Positions 16,089 through 23,919 of a DNA stretch of 64,000 bases are shown here, piece after piece. Each line of letters opens with the position of its first letter. Positions within the stretch are counted from its first letter, which is position 1. The position numbers and the translations under genes were made by a program. The notes under the pieces were generated by a model. It did not search any database. It saw nothing but the letters and a program-made list of their open reading frames with translations, and was not told where the DNA came from. The stretch is from Tenggerimyces sp963762635 (lineage in GTDB: Bacteria; Actinomycetota; Actinomycetes; Propionibacteriales; Actinopolymorphaceae): assembly GCA_963762635.1 (NCBI GenBank), contig CAVXLQ010000014.1:116419-180418 (forward strand). Reading direction: 5' to 3'.

Positions 16089-17008
16089 CTCAGCAGTCCC
16101 TCGAGGTAGCGCTCGAGCCGGTCGGTGATCACGGCCGGCGTCAGGTCCGTACGGCCGACCGCTCGCCAGGGTGTGGCGACCTTCTCCGCGTCGGGTGCGA
16201 AGCCCAACGCGTCCAGCACCCGCCAGTACCGATGCGCGTCCTGGTCGGCGGCGAGCTCGCCGCCGGCGGCGGCGTACGCGGCGACGAACTGGTCCGCCGC
16301 TTCGGCGCCGGCCAGCAGGGCGAGCGTCGTCGAGCAGTGCGCCACGTCGAGGTCGGCCGGGCCCCACGAGGTCTCCACCCAGTCGACGACTCCGGTCACC
16401 TTCGCGCCGTCGAACAGCACGTTGCCGGGGTGGAAGTCGCGGTGCAGGAAACGGCCCTCGTACGGCGGCGGGTCGGCGCGGATCACGTCGACCGCGAGAT
16501 GCCAGGTCTTGCTCGCGTCCTCCGGAAGCCGGACCCGTTCGGGCGCGGTCCAGGCCTGGTACGTGCGGGGCCGCTCGTCCGGCTGGATCGCGTGGATCTC
16601 GACCAGCAGCTTCGCCAGGGCGCCGATCCGTTCGGCCAACCCGTCGGTGTCGAGGCGGATCCGCCCGGGCAGGTGCGTCATCAGCAGCGACGGGTCGGCG
16701 CAGTACGTGCCGTCGGGGTCCACTGCGACCAGCTCGGCCGCGGGGACGCCGGTCGCGGCGAGCAACCGCAGGATGGTCGCCTCGCGGGCGAGGAGACCAG
16801 GCGCGTGCCGGCGGTAGAACGCGTCTACGAACGACCGCAGCACGAACGTCCGGCCGGCCGCCGTCTCCAGTCGCCGCATCCGCGACGTCCAGCCGCCCGC
16901 CAACGCCTCGACCCGTACGACCCGGTCGCGGCCGAGTCGCTCCTCCACCCAAGCCCGCGTCGTGTCGGGCAGCTCGTTCTCCACGTTGGAAAAGCATATG
17001 GGGGACAT
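16085..17008 (-). CDS. Aminoglycoside-phosphotransferase-family kinase
   Basis: This kinase-fold protein of ~307 residues has the catalytic loop FLHRDFHPGNVLFDG and the metal-binding VTGVVDWVETSWGPADLDVAH, both diagnostic of the APH/choline kinase superfamily. An N-lobe VRVEALAGGWTSRMRRLE ... FVLRSFVDAF is also present. Members phosphorylate aminoglycosides, amino alcohols, sugars or other hydroxylated compounds; nothing here singles out antibiotic resistance. The start at ATG 17008 (MSPICFSN) is uncertain; a GTG at 16987 just before ENELPDTTRAW is also possible. The stop overlaps the TSUP stop in convergent orientation, and the gene is divergent from the M48 protease. Confidence 0.82.
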   Translation of the reverse strand: MSPICFSNVENELPDTTRAWVEERLGRDRVVRVEALAGGWTSRMRRLETAAGRTFVLRSFVDAFYRRHAPGLLAREATILRLLAATGVPAAELVAVDPDGTYCADPSLLMTHLPGRIRLDTDGLAERIGALAKLLVEIHAIQPDERPRTYQAWTAPERVRLPEDASKTWHLAVDVIRADPPPYEGRFLHRDFHPGNVLFDGAKVTGVVDWVETSWGPADLDVAHCSTTLALLAGAEAADQFVAAYAAAGGELAADQDAHRYWRVLDALGFAPDAEKVATPWRAVGRTDLTPAVITDRLERYLEGLLS

Positions 17009-17045
17009 CCCCCAAGGAACCCCCAACCCAGTGCACACGTTCTGC

Positions 17046-17080
17046 CGTTGACAGCCGAAAGGGATAGGTTGCTGTCAACG
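17046..17080. promoter_or_regulatory. 10-bp inverted repeat in a divergent promoter region
   Basis: CGTTGACAGC (17046-17055) and GCTGTCAACG (17071-17080) form a perfect inverted repeat with a 15-bp spacer, between the phosphotransferase start (17008) and the M48 start (17111). The left arm contains TTGACA, a possible -35 box, so the site may combine a promoter with an operator. No regulator gene is adjacent. Confidence 0.5.
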
Positions 17081-17110
17081 CCCAGCGAGTGCCCGATGGG
17101 GGAGCAGTAC

Positions 17111-18190
17111 ATGACCGACGAAGCCGACCGCCCAACCCGCGCAAGGGTGACGCTGACCAGCATCAGCTCGCGCGCCTGGGAGCATCCCGCCGACCGCGGG
17201 GCGCTGACCGCACTGCGCCAGCTCAAGGGATTCGACACCATCCTGCGCAAGATCTCCGGGATGGTGAACGAGCGGGCCGAGCGGCTGGTCTACCTGGCTT
17301 CCGCGGTGCGCGCCGACGACCGGCAGTTCCCCCGGGTGCACCGGCTGTTCGCCGAGGCGGCCGCGACGCTCGACATTCGCGAGCTGCCCGAGCTGTACGT
17401 GATGACGGGGCCGTATCCGAACGCGATGTGCATCGGCATCGACAAGCCGATCATCGTGCTGCACAGCAGCCTGGTCGACCTGCTCGACGACGAGGAGCTG
17501 CGGTTCGTCCTCGGCCACGAGCTCGGCCACGCCCGGAGCGGGCACGCGCTCTACCAGTCGCTGCTGATGTGGCTGATCCGGCTCTCCGGCGTGATCCAGT
17601 GGGTCCCGCTCGGTGTGCTGGGCATCCGCGCGATCATCGCCGCGCTGTACGAGTGGTCGCGCAAGGCCGAGCTGTCCGGTGACCGTGCCGGCCTGCTGGC
17701 CGCGCAGGACCCGGCGGCCGCGTTGCGTACGCACATGAAGCTCGCGTCCGGCGGACACCTCGAGGACGTCGACGCGACCGCGTTCCTCGCCCAGGCGGCG
17801 GAGTACGACGGCTCCGGCGACCTGCGCGACAGCGTGCTGAAGCTGCTGCTGCTCGAGGCCCGCACCCACCCGTTCCTCGCGGTCCGCGCCGCCGAGCTCC
17901 GGCACTGGGTCGACAACGGCGACTACAACCAGATCCTCGCCGGCAACTACCCGCGCCGCGAGGACGACGGCGACGCGAAGATCAGCGAGGAAGCCAAGAA
18001 GGCGGCGGACGCGTACAAGGAGCAGTTCCAGCGCTCGCAGGACCCGCTGATGAAGATCCTCAACGACCTCGGCGGGACGATTGATGGGGTGCGGGACAAG
18101 GTGACCGGCTGGTTCAGCGGCAACCGCGGCGGCGGTTCCGGTGGCGGTTCCGGTGGCGGTTCCGGTGGCGGCGACAACCGCGACAACTAG
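17111..18190 (+). CDS. M48-family zinc metalloprotease with Gly-Ser tail
   Basis: This 359-residue protein has the zinc motif HELGH at residues 136-140 (LRFVLGHELGHARSGH). A hydrophobic segment follows (LLMWLIRLSGVIQWVPLGVLGI), then the third-ligand region SRKAELSGDRAGLLA. Just before the motif come PIIVLHSSLVDLLDDEEL, as in HtpX/Ste24-like peptidases. Residues ~275-330 are helical. The C-terminus is four GGGS-type units encoded by a perfect short DNA repeat (~18128-18172) and ends GGDNRDN, which could be a flexible linker or a slippage-prone tract. ATG 17111 follows GGGGGAG; an in-frame ATG at 17096 is the alternative. Its stop overlaps that of the convergent nitrilase-like gene. Confidence 0.88.
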   Translation: MTDEADRPTRARVTLTSISSRAWEHPADRGALTALRQLKGFDTILRKISGMVNERAERLVYLASAVRADDRQFPRVHRLFAEAAATLDIRELPELYVMTGPYPNAMCIGIDKPIIVLHSSLVDLLDDEELRFVLGHELGHARSGHALYQSLLMWLIRLSGVIQWVPLGVLGIRAIIAALYEWSRKAELSGDRAGLLAAQDPAAALRTHMKLASGGHLEDVDATAFLAQAAEYDGSGDLRDSVLKLLLLEARTHPFLAVRAAELRHWVDNGDYNQILAGNYPRREDDGDAKISEEAKKAADAYKEQFQRSQDPLMKILNDLGGTIDGVRDKVTGWFSGNRGGGSGGGSGGGSGGGDNRDN

Positions 18191-19002
18191 CTTTCTGGCT
18201 GCCAGAGCCTGAGGAAGGCCCGCGTGACGGCTGGGTTGGTGTGACCATCCCAGCCCCGCGGGTCTTTCGCCTCTCTGCGCTGCGGTTCGACGTCGATGAT
18301 CAGCAGCTCCTCGCCGCCGGACCTCGCCTTGGCGAGCACCCGGCCGTCCGGGTCGATGACCGCCGAGAAGCCGTCCGTGAACCGGTCGCCCTGCCGGCCC
18401 GCGACATCGGCGACCACGACGGTCACGGAGTTCTCCACCGCCCGGGCGATCGGCAGGTTGTCGCCGCGCGCCCGGAAGCTGGCCGACGGCTCGCGCAGAT
18501 GTCCGCTGTGGGTGGGGACGAAGATCACCGCCGCACCTTCCGCCGCCAGGACCCGGGGCGGCTCGACGTACCAGAGGTCGTTGCAGATCACGATCCCGAA
18601 CGGCAGCGGGCTCTCGAAGACCGGCAGCGCCGAGCCCGCGCTGATCGCCGTTCGGTAGCCGGGAAAGACCTTCTGGTAGACGTCGACGACCCGGCCGTCC
18701 CGGAGCACCGCGGCCGAGCCGAACAGCCGGCCGGCCGGATCGCGCTCGGTGAAGCCGACGATCACCGTGACCGTCGTGTCGAGCAGCGGCGCCACGACCT
18801 CGGTCAGTTCGTCAACGCTCAAGGCGACTTCGGCCGGCGAGTCGCCGGAGGACTCGTGCGCGAGCCCGCCGATCACGGCCTCCGGGCAGCACAGCACGGC
18901 GACGCCCTCGGTCTCGCAGCGGTCGATCTGCACGCGGATCAGGCCGACCGCGTCCATCGACCCGAACGGCAGGTACGGCGCCTGGTAGGCGGCGACCCTC
19001 AC
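18187..19002 (-). CDS. Carbon-nitrogen hydrolase (nitrilase superfamily)
   Basis: This amidase- or nitrilase-fold enzyme of 271 residues has the three catalytic residues in order: Glu in AVLCCPEAVIGGL, Lys in VYQKVFPGYRTAISAG, and Cys in FGIVICNDLWYVEPPR. An RGDNLPIARAVENSV segment corresponds to the family's fourth conserved glutamate region. Members hydrolyse amides, N-carbamoyl compounds or nitriles. No substrate is deducible. GTG at 19002 is selected because it gives VRVAAYQAPYLPFG, the usual first strand, and it overlaps the upstream stop (GTGA), so the gene is coupled to the preceding membrane protein. Confidence 0.88.
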   Translation of the reverse strand: MRVAAYQAPYLPFGSMDAVGLIRVQIDRCETEGVAVLCCPEAVIGGLAHESSGDSPAEVALSVDELTEVVAPLLDTTVTVIVGFTERDPAGRLFGSAAVLRDGRVVDVYQKVFPGYRTAISAGSALPVFESPLPFGIVICNDLWYVEPPRVLAAEGAAVIFVPTHSGHLREPSASFRARGDNLPIARAVENSVTVVVADVAGRQGDRFTDGFSAVIDPDGRVLAKARSGGEELLIIDVEPQRREAKDPRGWDGHTNPAVTRAFLRLWQPES

Positions 19003-19490
19003 TGCGCGGCGCGAGCAGCGCGCGGCATCCGGCTCGCCGTCGGCGCCAGCCACGCGGGGGCCAGCCCCGCGAGGAACGTCAGCACCGCGACCGCCGCCGC
19101 GGCCCAGTCGACCGGAGTCATCGCCGCGACGCCGCCGCTGACGACGTTCAGCGGATAGATCCCGTACCAGAACCCGCCGCCCACGCCGGCCGCGAGCGCC
19201 ACGACGGAGAGCAGCGCCCGGCCCAGGTGTGGAGCCAGTGGGGCGCCCGCGTCGCGTACGCCTGCCCAGCCGCGCTGGCAGATCACCAACACCAGCGCGA
19301 CGATCGCGAGCGCGACGAGCACGGCCACCCCGGGAGCGGGCGGCAACCGCAACCCGGACGAGGAGTCCGCCGCGGGCTCGCCCAGGACCAGCAGGACGAT
19401 CGCCACCACCGCGCTGACCACGACCGTGCCAAGCCAGAAGCCGATCGAACGCAGTTTGCGCTCAGCGAATCCACGCACCTGCTCAGACAT
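18999..19490 (-). CDS. Small integral membrane protein, function unknown
   Basis: This 163-residue protein starts MSEQVRGFAERKLRSIG and has four hydrophobic segments: FWLGTVVVSAVVAIVLLVLG, GVAVLVALAIVALVLVIC, ALLSVVALAAGVGGGFWYG and AAAAVAVLTFLAGLAPAWL. The C-terminus is basic (TASRMPRAARAAQ). I do not recognise a family. It is translationally coupled to the nitrilase-like hydrolase (GTGA overlap), so the two products may act together at the membrane. The divergent MerR-type gene begins 29 bp away at 19519, leaving a compact shared promoter region. Confidence 0.72.
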   Translation of the reverse strand: MSEQVRGFAERKLRSIGFWLGTVVVSAVVAIVLLVLGEPAADSSSGLRLPPAPGVAVLVALAIVALVLVICQRGWAGVRDAGAPLAPHLGRALLSVVALAAGVGGGFWYGIYPLNVVSGGVAAMTPVDWAAAAVAVLTFLAGLAPAWLAPTASRMPRAARAAQ

Positions 19491-19518
19491 GCGGCCGCAC
19501 GTTAGCACGTGCGGCAGG

Positions 19519-20320
19519 ATGGCCGTCGTGGTCGAGCTGAGTACGGGAACGTTCGCCCGCAGGTCTCGCCTGTCGCTGAAGGCACTGCGGCTCTACGACC
19601 AGAACGGCCTGCTCAAGCCGGCCCGGGTCGACGCGGACACCGGCTACCGCTGGTACGACGAGAGCCAACTCGCCACCGCCCGGCTCATCGTGATGCTTCG
19701 CGGCATCGACCTCCCACTCGACGTTGTCCGCGAGCTCGTCGCGCAGACTCCAGACGAAGCCGCCAAGCGGCTCGATGCCCACTGGGACGAACGAGAACGC
19801 CGCCACGAGGGAACGCGCGAGCTCGTTCAGCACATCCGCGCCAAGCTTGTCGGCGCACAGTCCGCCATCGCGGACCTCGAAGTCCGCCAGCGCGACGTCG
19901 CCGAGCAACACATCCTCACCGAGCAGCGGCACATCGGCCCCGACGAGCTCTCGCCGTGGCTTGGCCGCACCTTCGGCCGGCTGGCCGAGCGGGCCGCCGA
20001 GTACGGCGGTGTGGTGGGCCATCCGTTCGTCATCTACCACGGGACCGTCGACGAGGACGGCGACGGTCCGGTCGAGGTCTGCGTCCCGGTCGCGGAGAGC
20101 GCGCCTGGGACCAGGAGTGAGCCCGAGCATCGCGAGATCTACGTACGCCTGCGTAAGGGTCGGCTTTCCGCAGGTCATCTCGGTGTTCGACGGATTGTCA
20201 CAATCGCTCGACACTTTCGGGCTGGAGCCGGGCGGACCGCCCCGCGAGGTGTACTTTTCCGACTTCCGGGCGGCACGTCCCTCCGACGAGGTCTGCGACG
20301 TCGCCATCCCGGTGCGCTGA
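19519..20320 (+). pseudogene. MerR-family regulator with GyrI-like C-terminus, frameshifted
   Basis: The first ~213 codons give a MerR regulator: ELSTGTFARRSRLSLKALRLYDQNGLLKPARVD, then RGIDLPLDVVRELVAQTP, a coiled-coil dimer helix, and a GyrI-like effector domain up to EHREIYVRLRKG. At about 20155-20163 the frame breaks. The missing end is found at once in the next frame, GFPQVISVFDGLSQSL ... EVYFSDFRAARPSDEVCDVAIPVR, to the stop at 20320. Removing one surplus base in the GGGTCGGC stretch restores a ~266-residue protein. If the shift is real, the first frame does not stop but reads on into the DUF2330 gene, creating a spurious fusion. It lies 14 bp ahead of the DUF2330 pair. Confidence 0.82.
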
Positions 20321-20334
20321 CGGGGGGAGCCGCC

Positions 20335-21399
20335 GTGGTCAAGATCCCGCTGATCCTCGCCGTGGTCCTCGCCGCGCTCGCCGCGCTCGCCGCCACGGTC
20401 GCGACGCCCGCGTACGCCTGTGCGTGTGGCGCGTACATCCCGGAGAAGCCGGGCCCCGTCGTCGTCGACGAGAAGGCACTCGTGCGTTGGGACGGCAGCA
20501 CCGAGGACATCGTGATGGCACTCGGCGTGGAGGGTACGTCGAAGAACGCCGCCTGGATCATGCCCGTCCCCAGCGCCGCCAAGATCACGCTCGCCGACCC
20601 GAGGCTGTTCGACGAGCTCGCCGAAGCGACCAAGCCAGAGATCGTCTACGACGATCGGCTGTGGCCCAACCTCGACATCCCGTTCCTCGGAGGCAGCGGC
20701 GGCGAAGCGGGCTCCAAGGCGCCGGCCCTGGTCGAGGTCCGCGAGCAGCAGCGACTGGGCCCGTTCGACGTCACCCGGCTCGGCGCCGACGACCCGAAGG
20801 CACTAGCCACCTGGCTCGGCAAGGAAGGCTTCCCGAAGCCGCCGACGCTCGAGAACGGCCTGAAGCCGTACGTCGACGAGGGCTGGGAGATCGTCGCGAT
20901 CCGCCTCGCCCCGGCGGAAGGCGAGAACCTCGGCGGCGACCTGGAGCCGCTCAGGCTCACGTTCGCCGCGAAGCGGCCCGTCGACCCGATGCGCCTCTCC
21001 CAGGCCGCCAAGCGGCCCCAGTCCGTCCAGCTCTTCGTCCTTGCCGCGCACAAGATGGCCACCAGGGGTGCCACCGCGGGCGGCGGGACCGGTGTCCTGG
21101 ACGAGTTCGCCGGTCGGATCAAGACAGGCTCGAAGACCAAGCACCTCACGCTGTTCCTCGCCGCGGGCACCACCTATATGACGCGCTTCGATCTGGAGTT
21201 CGAACGCCCCGCGGCGATCGTCAGCGACATCGCCTTCGCGAGGTCGTCGAGTGACGAACCCCATCGCGCGACCATCTACGTCGAACGCGACCGTATGATC
21301 TTCGTCGGCCCGACCGTGATGGGACTGTTCGTCCTGCTCGCTGTCGTCCTCGTCGTTCTCTCCAAGCGCAACCGTCGTCGCAGATTGGCAACCGCGTGA
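20335..21399 (+). CDS. DUF2330 exported membrane-anchored protein (copy 1)
   Basis: This 354-residue protein has a signal peptide (PLILAVVLAALAALAATVATPAYA), a mature start with ACACGAYIP, and a C-terminal membrane helix (VMGLFVLLAVVLVVLSKRNRRRR). The large middle part is therefore outside the cell. Conserved blocks ALVRWDGSTEDIVMALGV, WIMPVPS, QQRLGPFDVTRLGADDPKAL and GWEIVAIRLAPAEG identify the DUF2330 family, whose function is unknown. GTG 20335 follows GGGGGGAG. The end overlaps the GTG of a close paralogue (GTGA), so both are made from one message, probably under the MerR-type gene just upstream. Confidence 0.87.
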   Translation: MVKIPLILAVVLAALAALAATVATPAYACACGAYIPEKPGPVVVDEKALVRWDGSTEDIVMALGVEGTSKNAAWIMPVPSAAKITLADPRLFDELAEATKPEIVYDDRLWPNLDIPFLGGSGGEAGSKAPALVEVREQQRLGPFDVTRLGADDPKALATWLGKEGFPKPPTLENGLKPYVDEGWEIVAIRLAPAEGENLGGDLEPLRLTFAAKRPVDPMRLSQAAKRPQSVQLFVLAAHKMATRGATAGGGTGVLDEFAGRIKTGSKTKHLTLFLAAGTTYMTRFDLEFERPAAIVSDIAFARSSSDEPHRATIYVERDRMIFVGPTVMGLFVLLAVVLVVLSKRNRRRRLATA

Positions 21400-22445
21400 C
21401 CCGAAATCCCTTCCGCGCGGCCATGCTCGTGCTCGCGCTGATCGTCTCTGTCTCCCTCGCGGCCCCCGCGTACGCCTGTGCGTGCGGCGCCTACATCCCG
21501 AACGGCGACGCGTACGTCGTGGACGAGAAGGCGCTCGTCCGGTGGGACGGCAGCACCGAGGACATCGTGATGGCGATGGGCGTCCAGGGCAGCTCGGACA
21601 AGGCCGGCTGGATCATGCCGGTCCCGAGCGAGGCCGAGGTCGCGCTGGCTGAGCCGACCGTGTTCGACGAGCTCCGCCGGTTGACGCGGCCGCGCACCGA
21701 GTACCGGGACTCCTGGTGGCCGAGCTTCGACTGGTTGCGCGGCGATCGGTACGGGGGAGGAGCGCCAGGCGGGGCGGACGGTGGTGTCCAGGTACGGGGA
21801 CAGCAGCGCCTCGGCCCGTTCGACGTCACCCGGCTCGGCGCCGACGACCCGAAGGCGCTCGCGGACTGGCTCGGCAAAGAGGGCTTCGACAAGCCGGCAA
21901 CCCTCGACGAAGGCCTCGCCCCCTACGTTCAAGAGGGCTGGGAGATCGTCGCGATCAAACTCGCTCCGGCCGAGGGCGACGAGCTCACCGGCGAGCTGCA
22001 GCCGCTGCGCCTCACGTTCGCCTCGGACGAGCCCGTCTACCCGATGCGCCTGTCGCGCAACGCCGAACGGCAGCAGACCGTCCAGCTCTACCTGCTCGCC
22101 GACCACCGGATGGACCCGCGGACGGCGGCCTCGCAGACGTACGACCCGGAGCTGAGGTTCGCCGGCCGCGTCGAGGCGAGCGTCGACACCGAGTCGCTGA
22201 AGCCGTACCTCGGCGACGGCATGTTCCTCACGCGCTGGGACAACCTGATCGTCGAGCCGAAGTCGATCGCCAGCGACTACACGTTCGCCGCGGCCGACGC
22301 CGACACGGCGTACCAGGAGGTGACCGTCCTGACGCGCGACCGCGGCGCGATCACCAGCGCGGTGCTCCTCCTGCTGCTCCTCGCCGCCGCGATCGTGATC
22401 GTCTTCGTCGTGGTCCGGCGGACCCGAGGCAGAATGACATCGTGA
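21396..22445 (+). CDS. DUF2330 exported membrane-anchored protein (copy 2)
   Basis: This tandem paralogue of the preceding gene has 349 residues and the same layout: signal peptide (AMLVLALIVSVSLAAPAYA), ACACGAYIPNGD, the blocks ALVRWDGSTEDIVMAMGV, WIMPVPSEAEV, QQRLGPFDVTRLGADD and GWEIVAIKLAPAEGDEL, and a C-terminal helix (ITSAVLLLLLLAAAIVIVFVVV) followed by basic residues. The two differ mainly in a Gly-rich loop around residues 115-130 and near the C-terminus. Tandem duplication with retained identity of the N-terminal Cys pair suggests the pair functions together, perhaps as a heteromer. That is inference. Its end overlaps the next GTG (GTGA). Confidence 0.87.
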   Translation: MTRNPFRAAMLVLALIVSVSLAAPAYACACGAYIPNGDAYVVDEKALVRWDGSTEDIVMAMGVQGSSDKAGWIMPVPSEAEVALAEPTVFDELRRLTRPRTEYRDSWWPSFDWLRGDRYGGGAPGGADGGVQVRGQQRLGPFDVTRLGADDPKALADWLGKEGFDKPATLDEGLAPYVQEGWEIVAIKLAPAEGDELTGELQPLRLTFASDEPVYPMRLSRNAERQQTVQLYLLADHRMDPRTAASQTYDPELRFAGRVEASVDTESLKPYLGDGMFLTRWDNLIVEPKSIASDYTFAAADADTAYQEVTVLTRDRGAITSAVLLLLLLAAAIVIVFVVVRRTRGRMTS

Positions 22446-22999
22446 CTACCTCGATCGGCACGCTGCAAGCCGTACCCGCCCTCGACCGCCCCGACCTGCT
22501 GGCACCTCCCGTCCTCGCGGCCCTGAACGCCTGGCCGTCCGGCAAGGTCGGCGCCGACGAGGTGCTGGTCGCCGAGATCGACCCGGACCTCGCCGACACG
22601 GCGGCGTTCTGCGAGCGGTACGAGGTGGGCCTGGAGGTCTCCGCCAACTGCGTCGTGGTCGCCGGTCGCCGCGGCGAGAACACCACGCTCGCCGCCTGTG
22701 TGATCCTCGCGACGACCCGCGCGGACGTGAACGGCCTGGTGCGCAAGCGGATCGACGCGCGCAAGGCCTCGTTCGCGCCGATGGACACCGCGGTCGAGCT
22801 GACCGGCATGGAGTACGGCGGCATCACGCCGGTCGGGCTCCCCGGCGACTGGCCGCTGCTCGTCGACCAGCGCGTCATCGACACCGACGCGGTCATCATC
22901 GGCAGTGGCGTACGGCGATCGAAGATCCTGCTCCCTGGCCGCGCGCTCGCGGAGCTGCCGGGCGCTGAGGTCATCGCCGACCTCGGGGTTCTCGTCTGA
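22442..22999 (+). CDS. YbaK/ProX-type aminoacyl-tRNA deacylase domain protein
   Basis: This 185-residue single-domain protein shows YbaK-like signatures: ANCVVVAGRRGENTTLAACVILATTRADVNGLVRKRI, the lysine-bearing RKASFAPMDTAVELTGMEYGGITPVGLPGDWPLLVD, and a terminal IIGSGVRRSKILLPGRALAELPGAEV. Family members remove wrongly attached amino acids from tRNA in trans. The GGITPVGLP motif is the best marker here. It is coupled by GTGA to DUF2330 copy 2 and followed immediately by the LysR gene (stop TGA directly abuts the ATG). It therefore sits in an operon with exported proteins, an unexpected setting for an editing enzyme. Confidence 0.88.
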   Translation: MTTSIGTLQAVPALDRPDLLAPPVLAALNAWPSGKVGADEVLVAEIDPDLADTAAFCERYEVGLEVSANCVVVAGRRGENTTLAACVILATTRADVNGLVRKRIDARKASFAPMDTAVELTGMEYGGITPVGLPGDWPLLVDQRVIDTDAVIIGSGVRRSKILLPGRALAELPGAEVIADLGVLV

Positions 23000-23890
23000 A
23001 TGGACACCACCTTGCTCGTGGTGTTCCGCGAGGTGGCCAGGCTCGGCTCGTTCACCGCCGCCGCGACCACGCTCGGCTACACCCAGTCGGCCGTCTCGCG
23101 TCAGATCTCCACGCTGGAAGGCGAACTCGGCGTCGGGCTGTTCGATCGGCTGCCTCGTGGCGTCGCGCTCACCGAGGAGGGGCGGAGCCTGCTGCCTCAT
23201 GCGGAGACGTTGTTGGAACGGCTCGACGCGGCCCGGTCCGACCTGCGCTCGCTGCGTGACCTGGAGAGCGGGCGACTGCGGATCGGCGCGTTCGCGACGG
23301 CCGACGCCGCGCTCGTGCCCTGGGCGATGGCATCGTTTCGCAGGGCCCATCCCAAGGTCGTGGTCACGCTCGCCGAACGGCTGACGCCCGATCTTGTCAC
23401 GCTGCTGATGACCGGCGAGCTCGACATCGCGGTCGTCAGCTCGTACTCCGGCGACGATCTCGGCGAGCTGGAGCTGGAGCATCTGCTCGACGACGCGATG
23501 TACGTGGCGATGCCGCCCGGCAATCCGCTCGCCGCGCGGGGCGAGGTGGCGTTCGCCGACCTGGTCGAGGAGAGCTGGATCGCGGGGGACACCCGGGCCG
23601 AACGCACGCTGATCGGGTCGGCGTTCGAGCCGCGGATCGAGATGGTCGCGCGCGAGTGGATCGCCAAGCAGGGACTGGTCGCGGCTGGTCTCGGCGTCAC
23701 GATGATCCCGTCGCTCGCGGTCGCGGCGGCGCGGCCCGACCTCGCCGTGGTGGTGTTGCGGGACGCGAACGCGCCGGTCCGTTCGGTGTACGTCGCCACC
23801 GCGCCGCACCGGACCAGATCGCCAGCCGCGGTCGCCTTCGCCGAGCTGCTGCACCAGTCGGCGGCCAGACTTCGCGACTCTCTTCCCTAG
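23000..23890 (+). CDS. LysR-family transcriptional regulator
   Basis: This 296-residue regulator has the N-terminal winged helix-turn-helix MDTTLLVVFREVARLGSFTAAATTLGYTQSAVSRQISTLE and a periplasmic-binding-like effector domain from residue ~90 (RLRIGAFATADAALVPWAM ... VVSSYSGDDLGELELEHLLDDAMYVAMPPGNPLA). The ATG touches the stop of the YbaK-like gene, so it is transcribed from the DUF2330 operon rather than divergently from a target as LysR genes usually are. Its target could be the operon itself or the GH36-like gene 29 bp downstream. The inducer is unknown. Confidence 0.93.
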   Translation: MDTTLLVVFREVARLGSFTAAATTLGYTQSAVSRQISTLEGELGVGLFDRLPRGVALTEEGRSLLPHAETLLERLDAARSDLRSLRDLESGRLRIGAFATADAALVPWAMASFRRAHPKVVVTLAERLTPDLVTLLMTGELDIAVVSSYSGDDLGELELEHLLDDAMYVAMPPGNPLAARGEVAFADLVEESWIAGDTRAERTLIGSAFEPRIEMVAREWIAKQGLVAAGLGVTMIPSLAVAAARPDLAVVVLRDANAPVRSVYVATAPHRTRSPAAVAFAELLHQSAARLRDSLP

Positions 23891-23919
23891 AGAATGCGCT
23901 TTCTGCAAGGCTAAGCGCC

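Noticed and set aside
16085..17008. Aminoglycoside resistance gene
   Set aside because: The APH fold is clear, but the family covers many kinases and nothing in the sequence or context points to antibiotics.
15944..17110. N-terminal extension of the M48 protease frame
   Set aside because: The extension is antisense to the phosphotransferase and has no family similarity; ATG 17111 has a proper ribosome site.
19426..21399. A single MerR-DUF2330 fusion protein
   Set aside because: The frame is open only because the MerR end is frameshifted; the DUF2330 gene has its own GTG, ribosome site and signal peptide.
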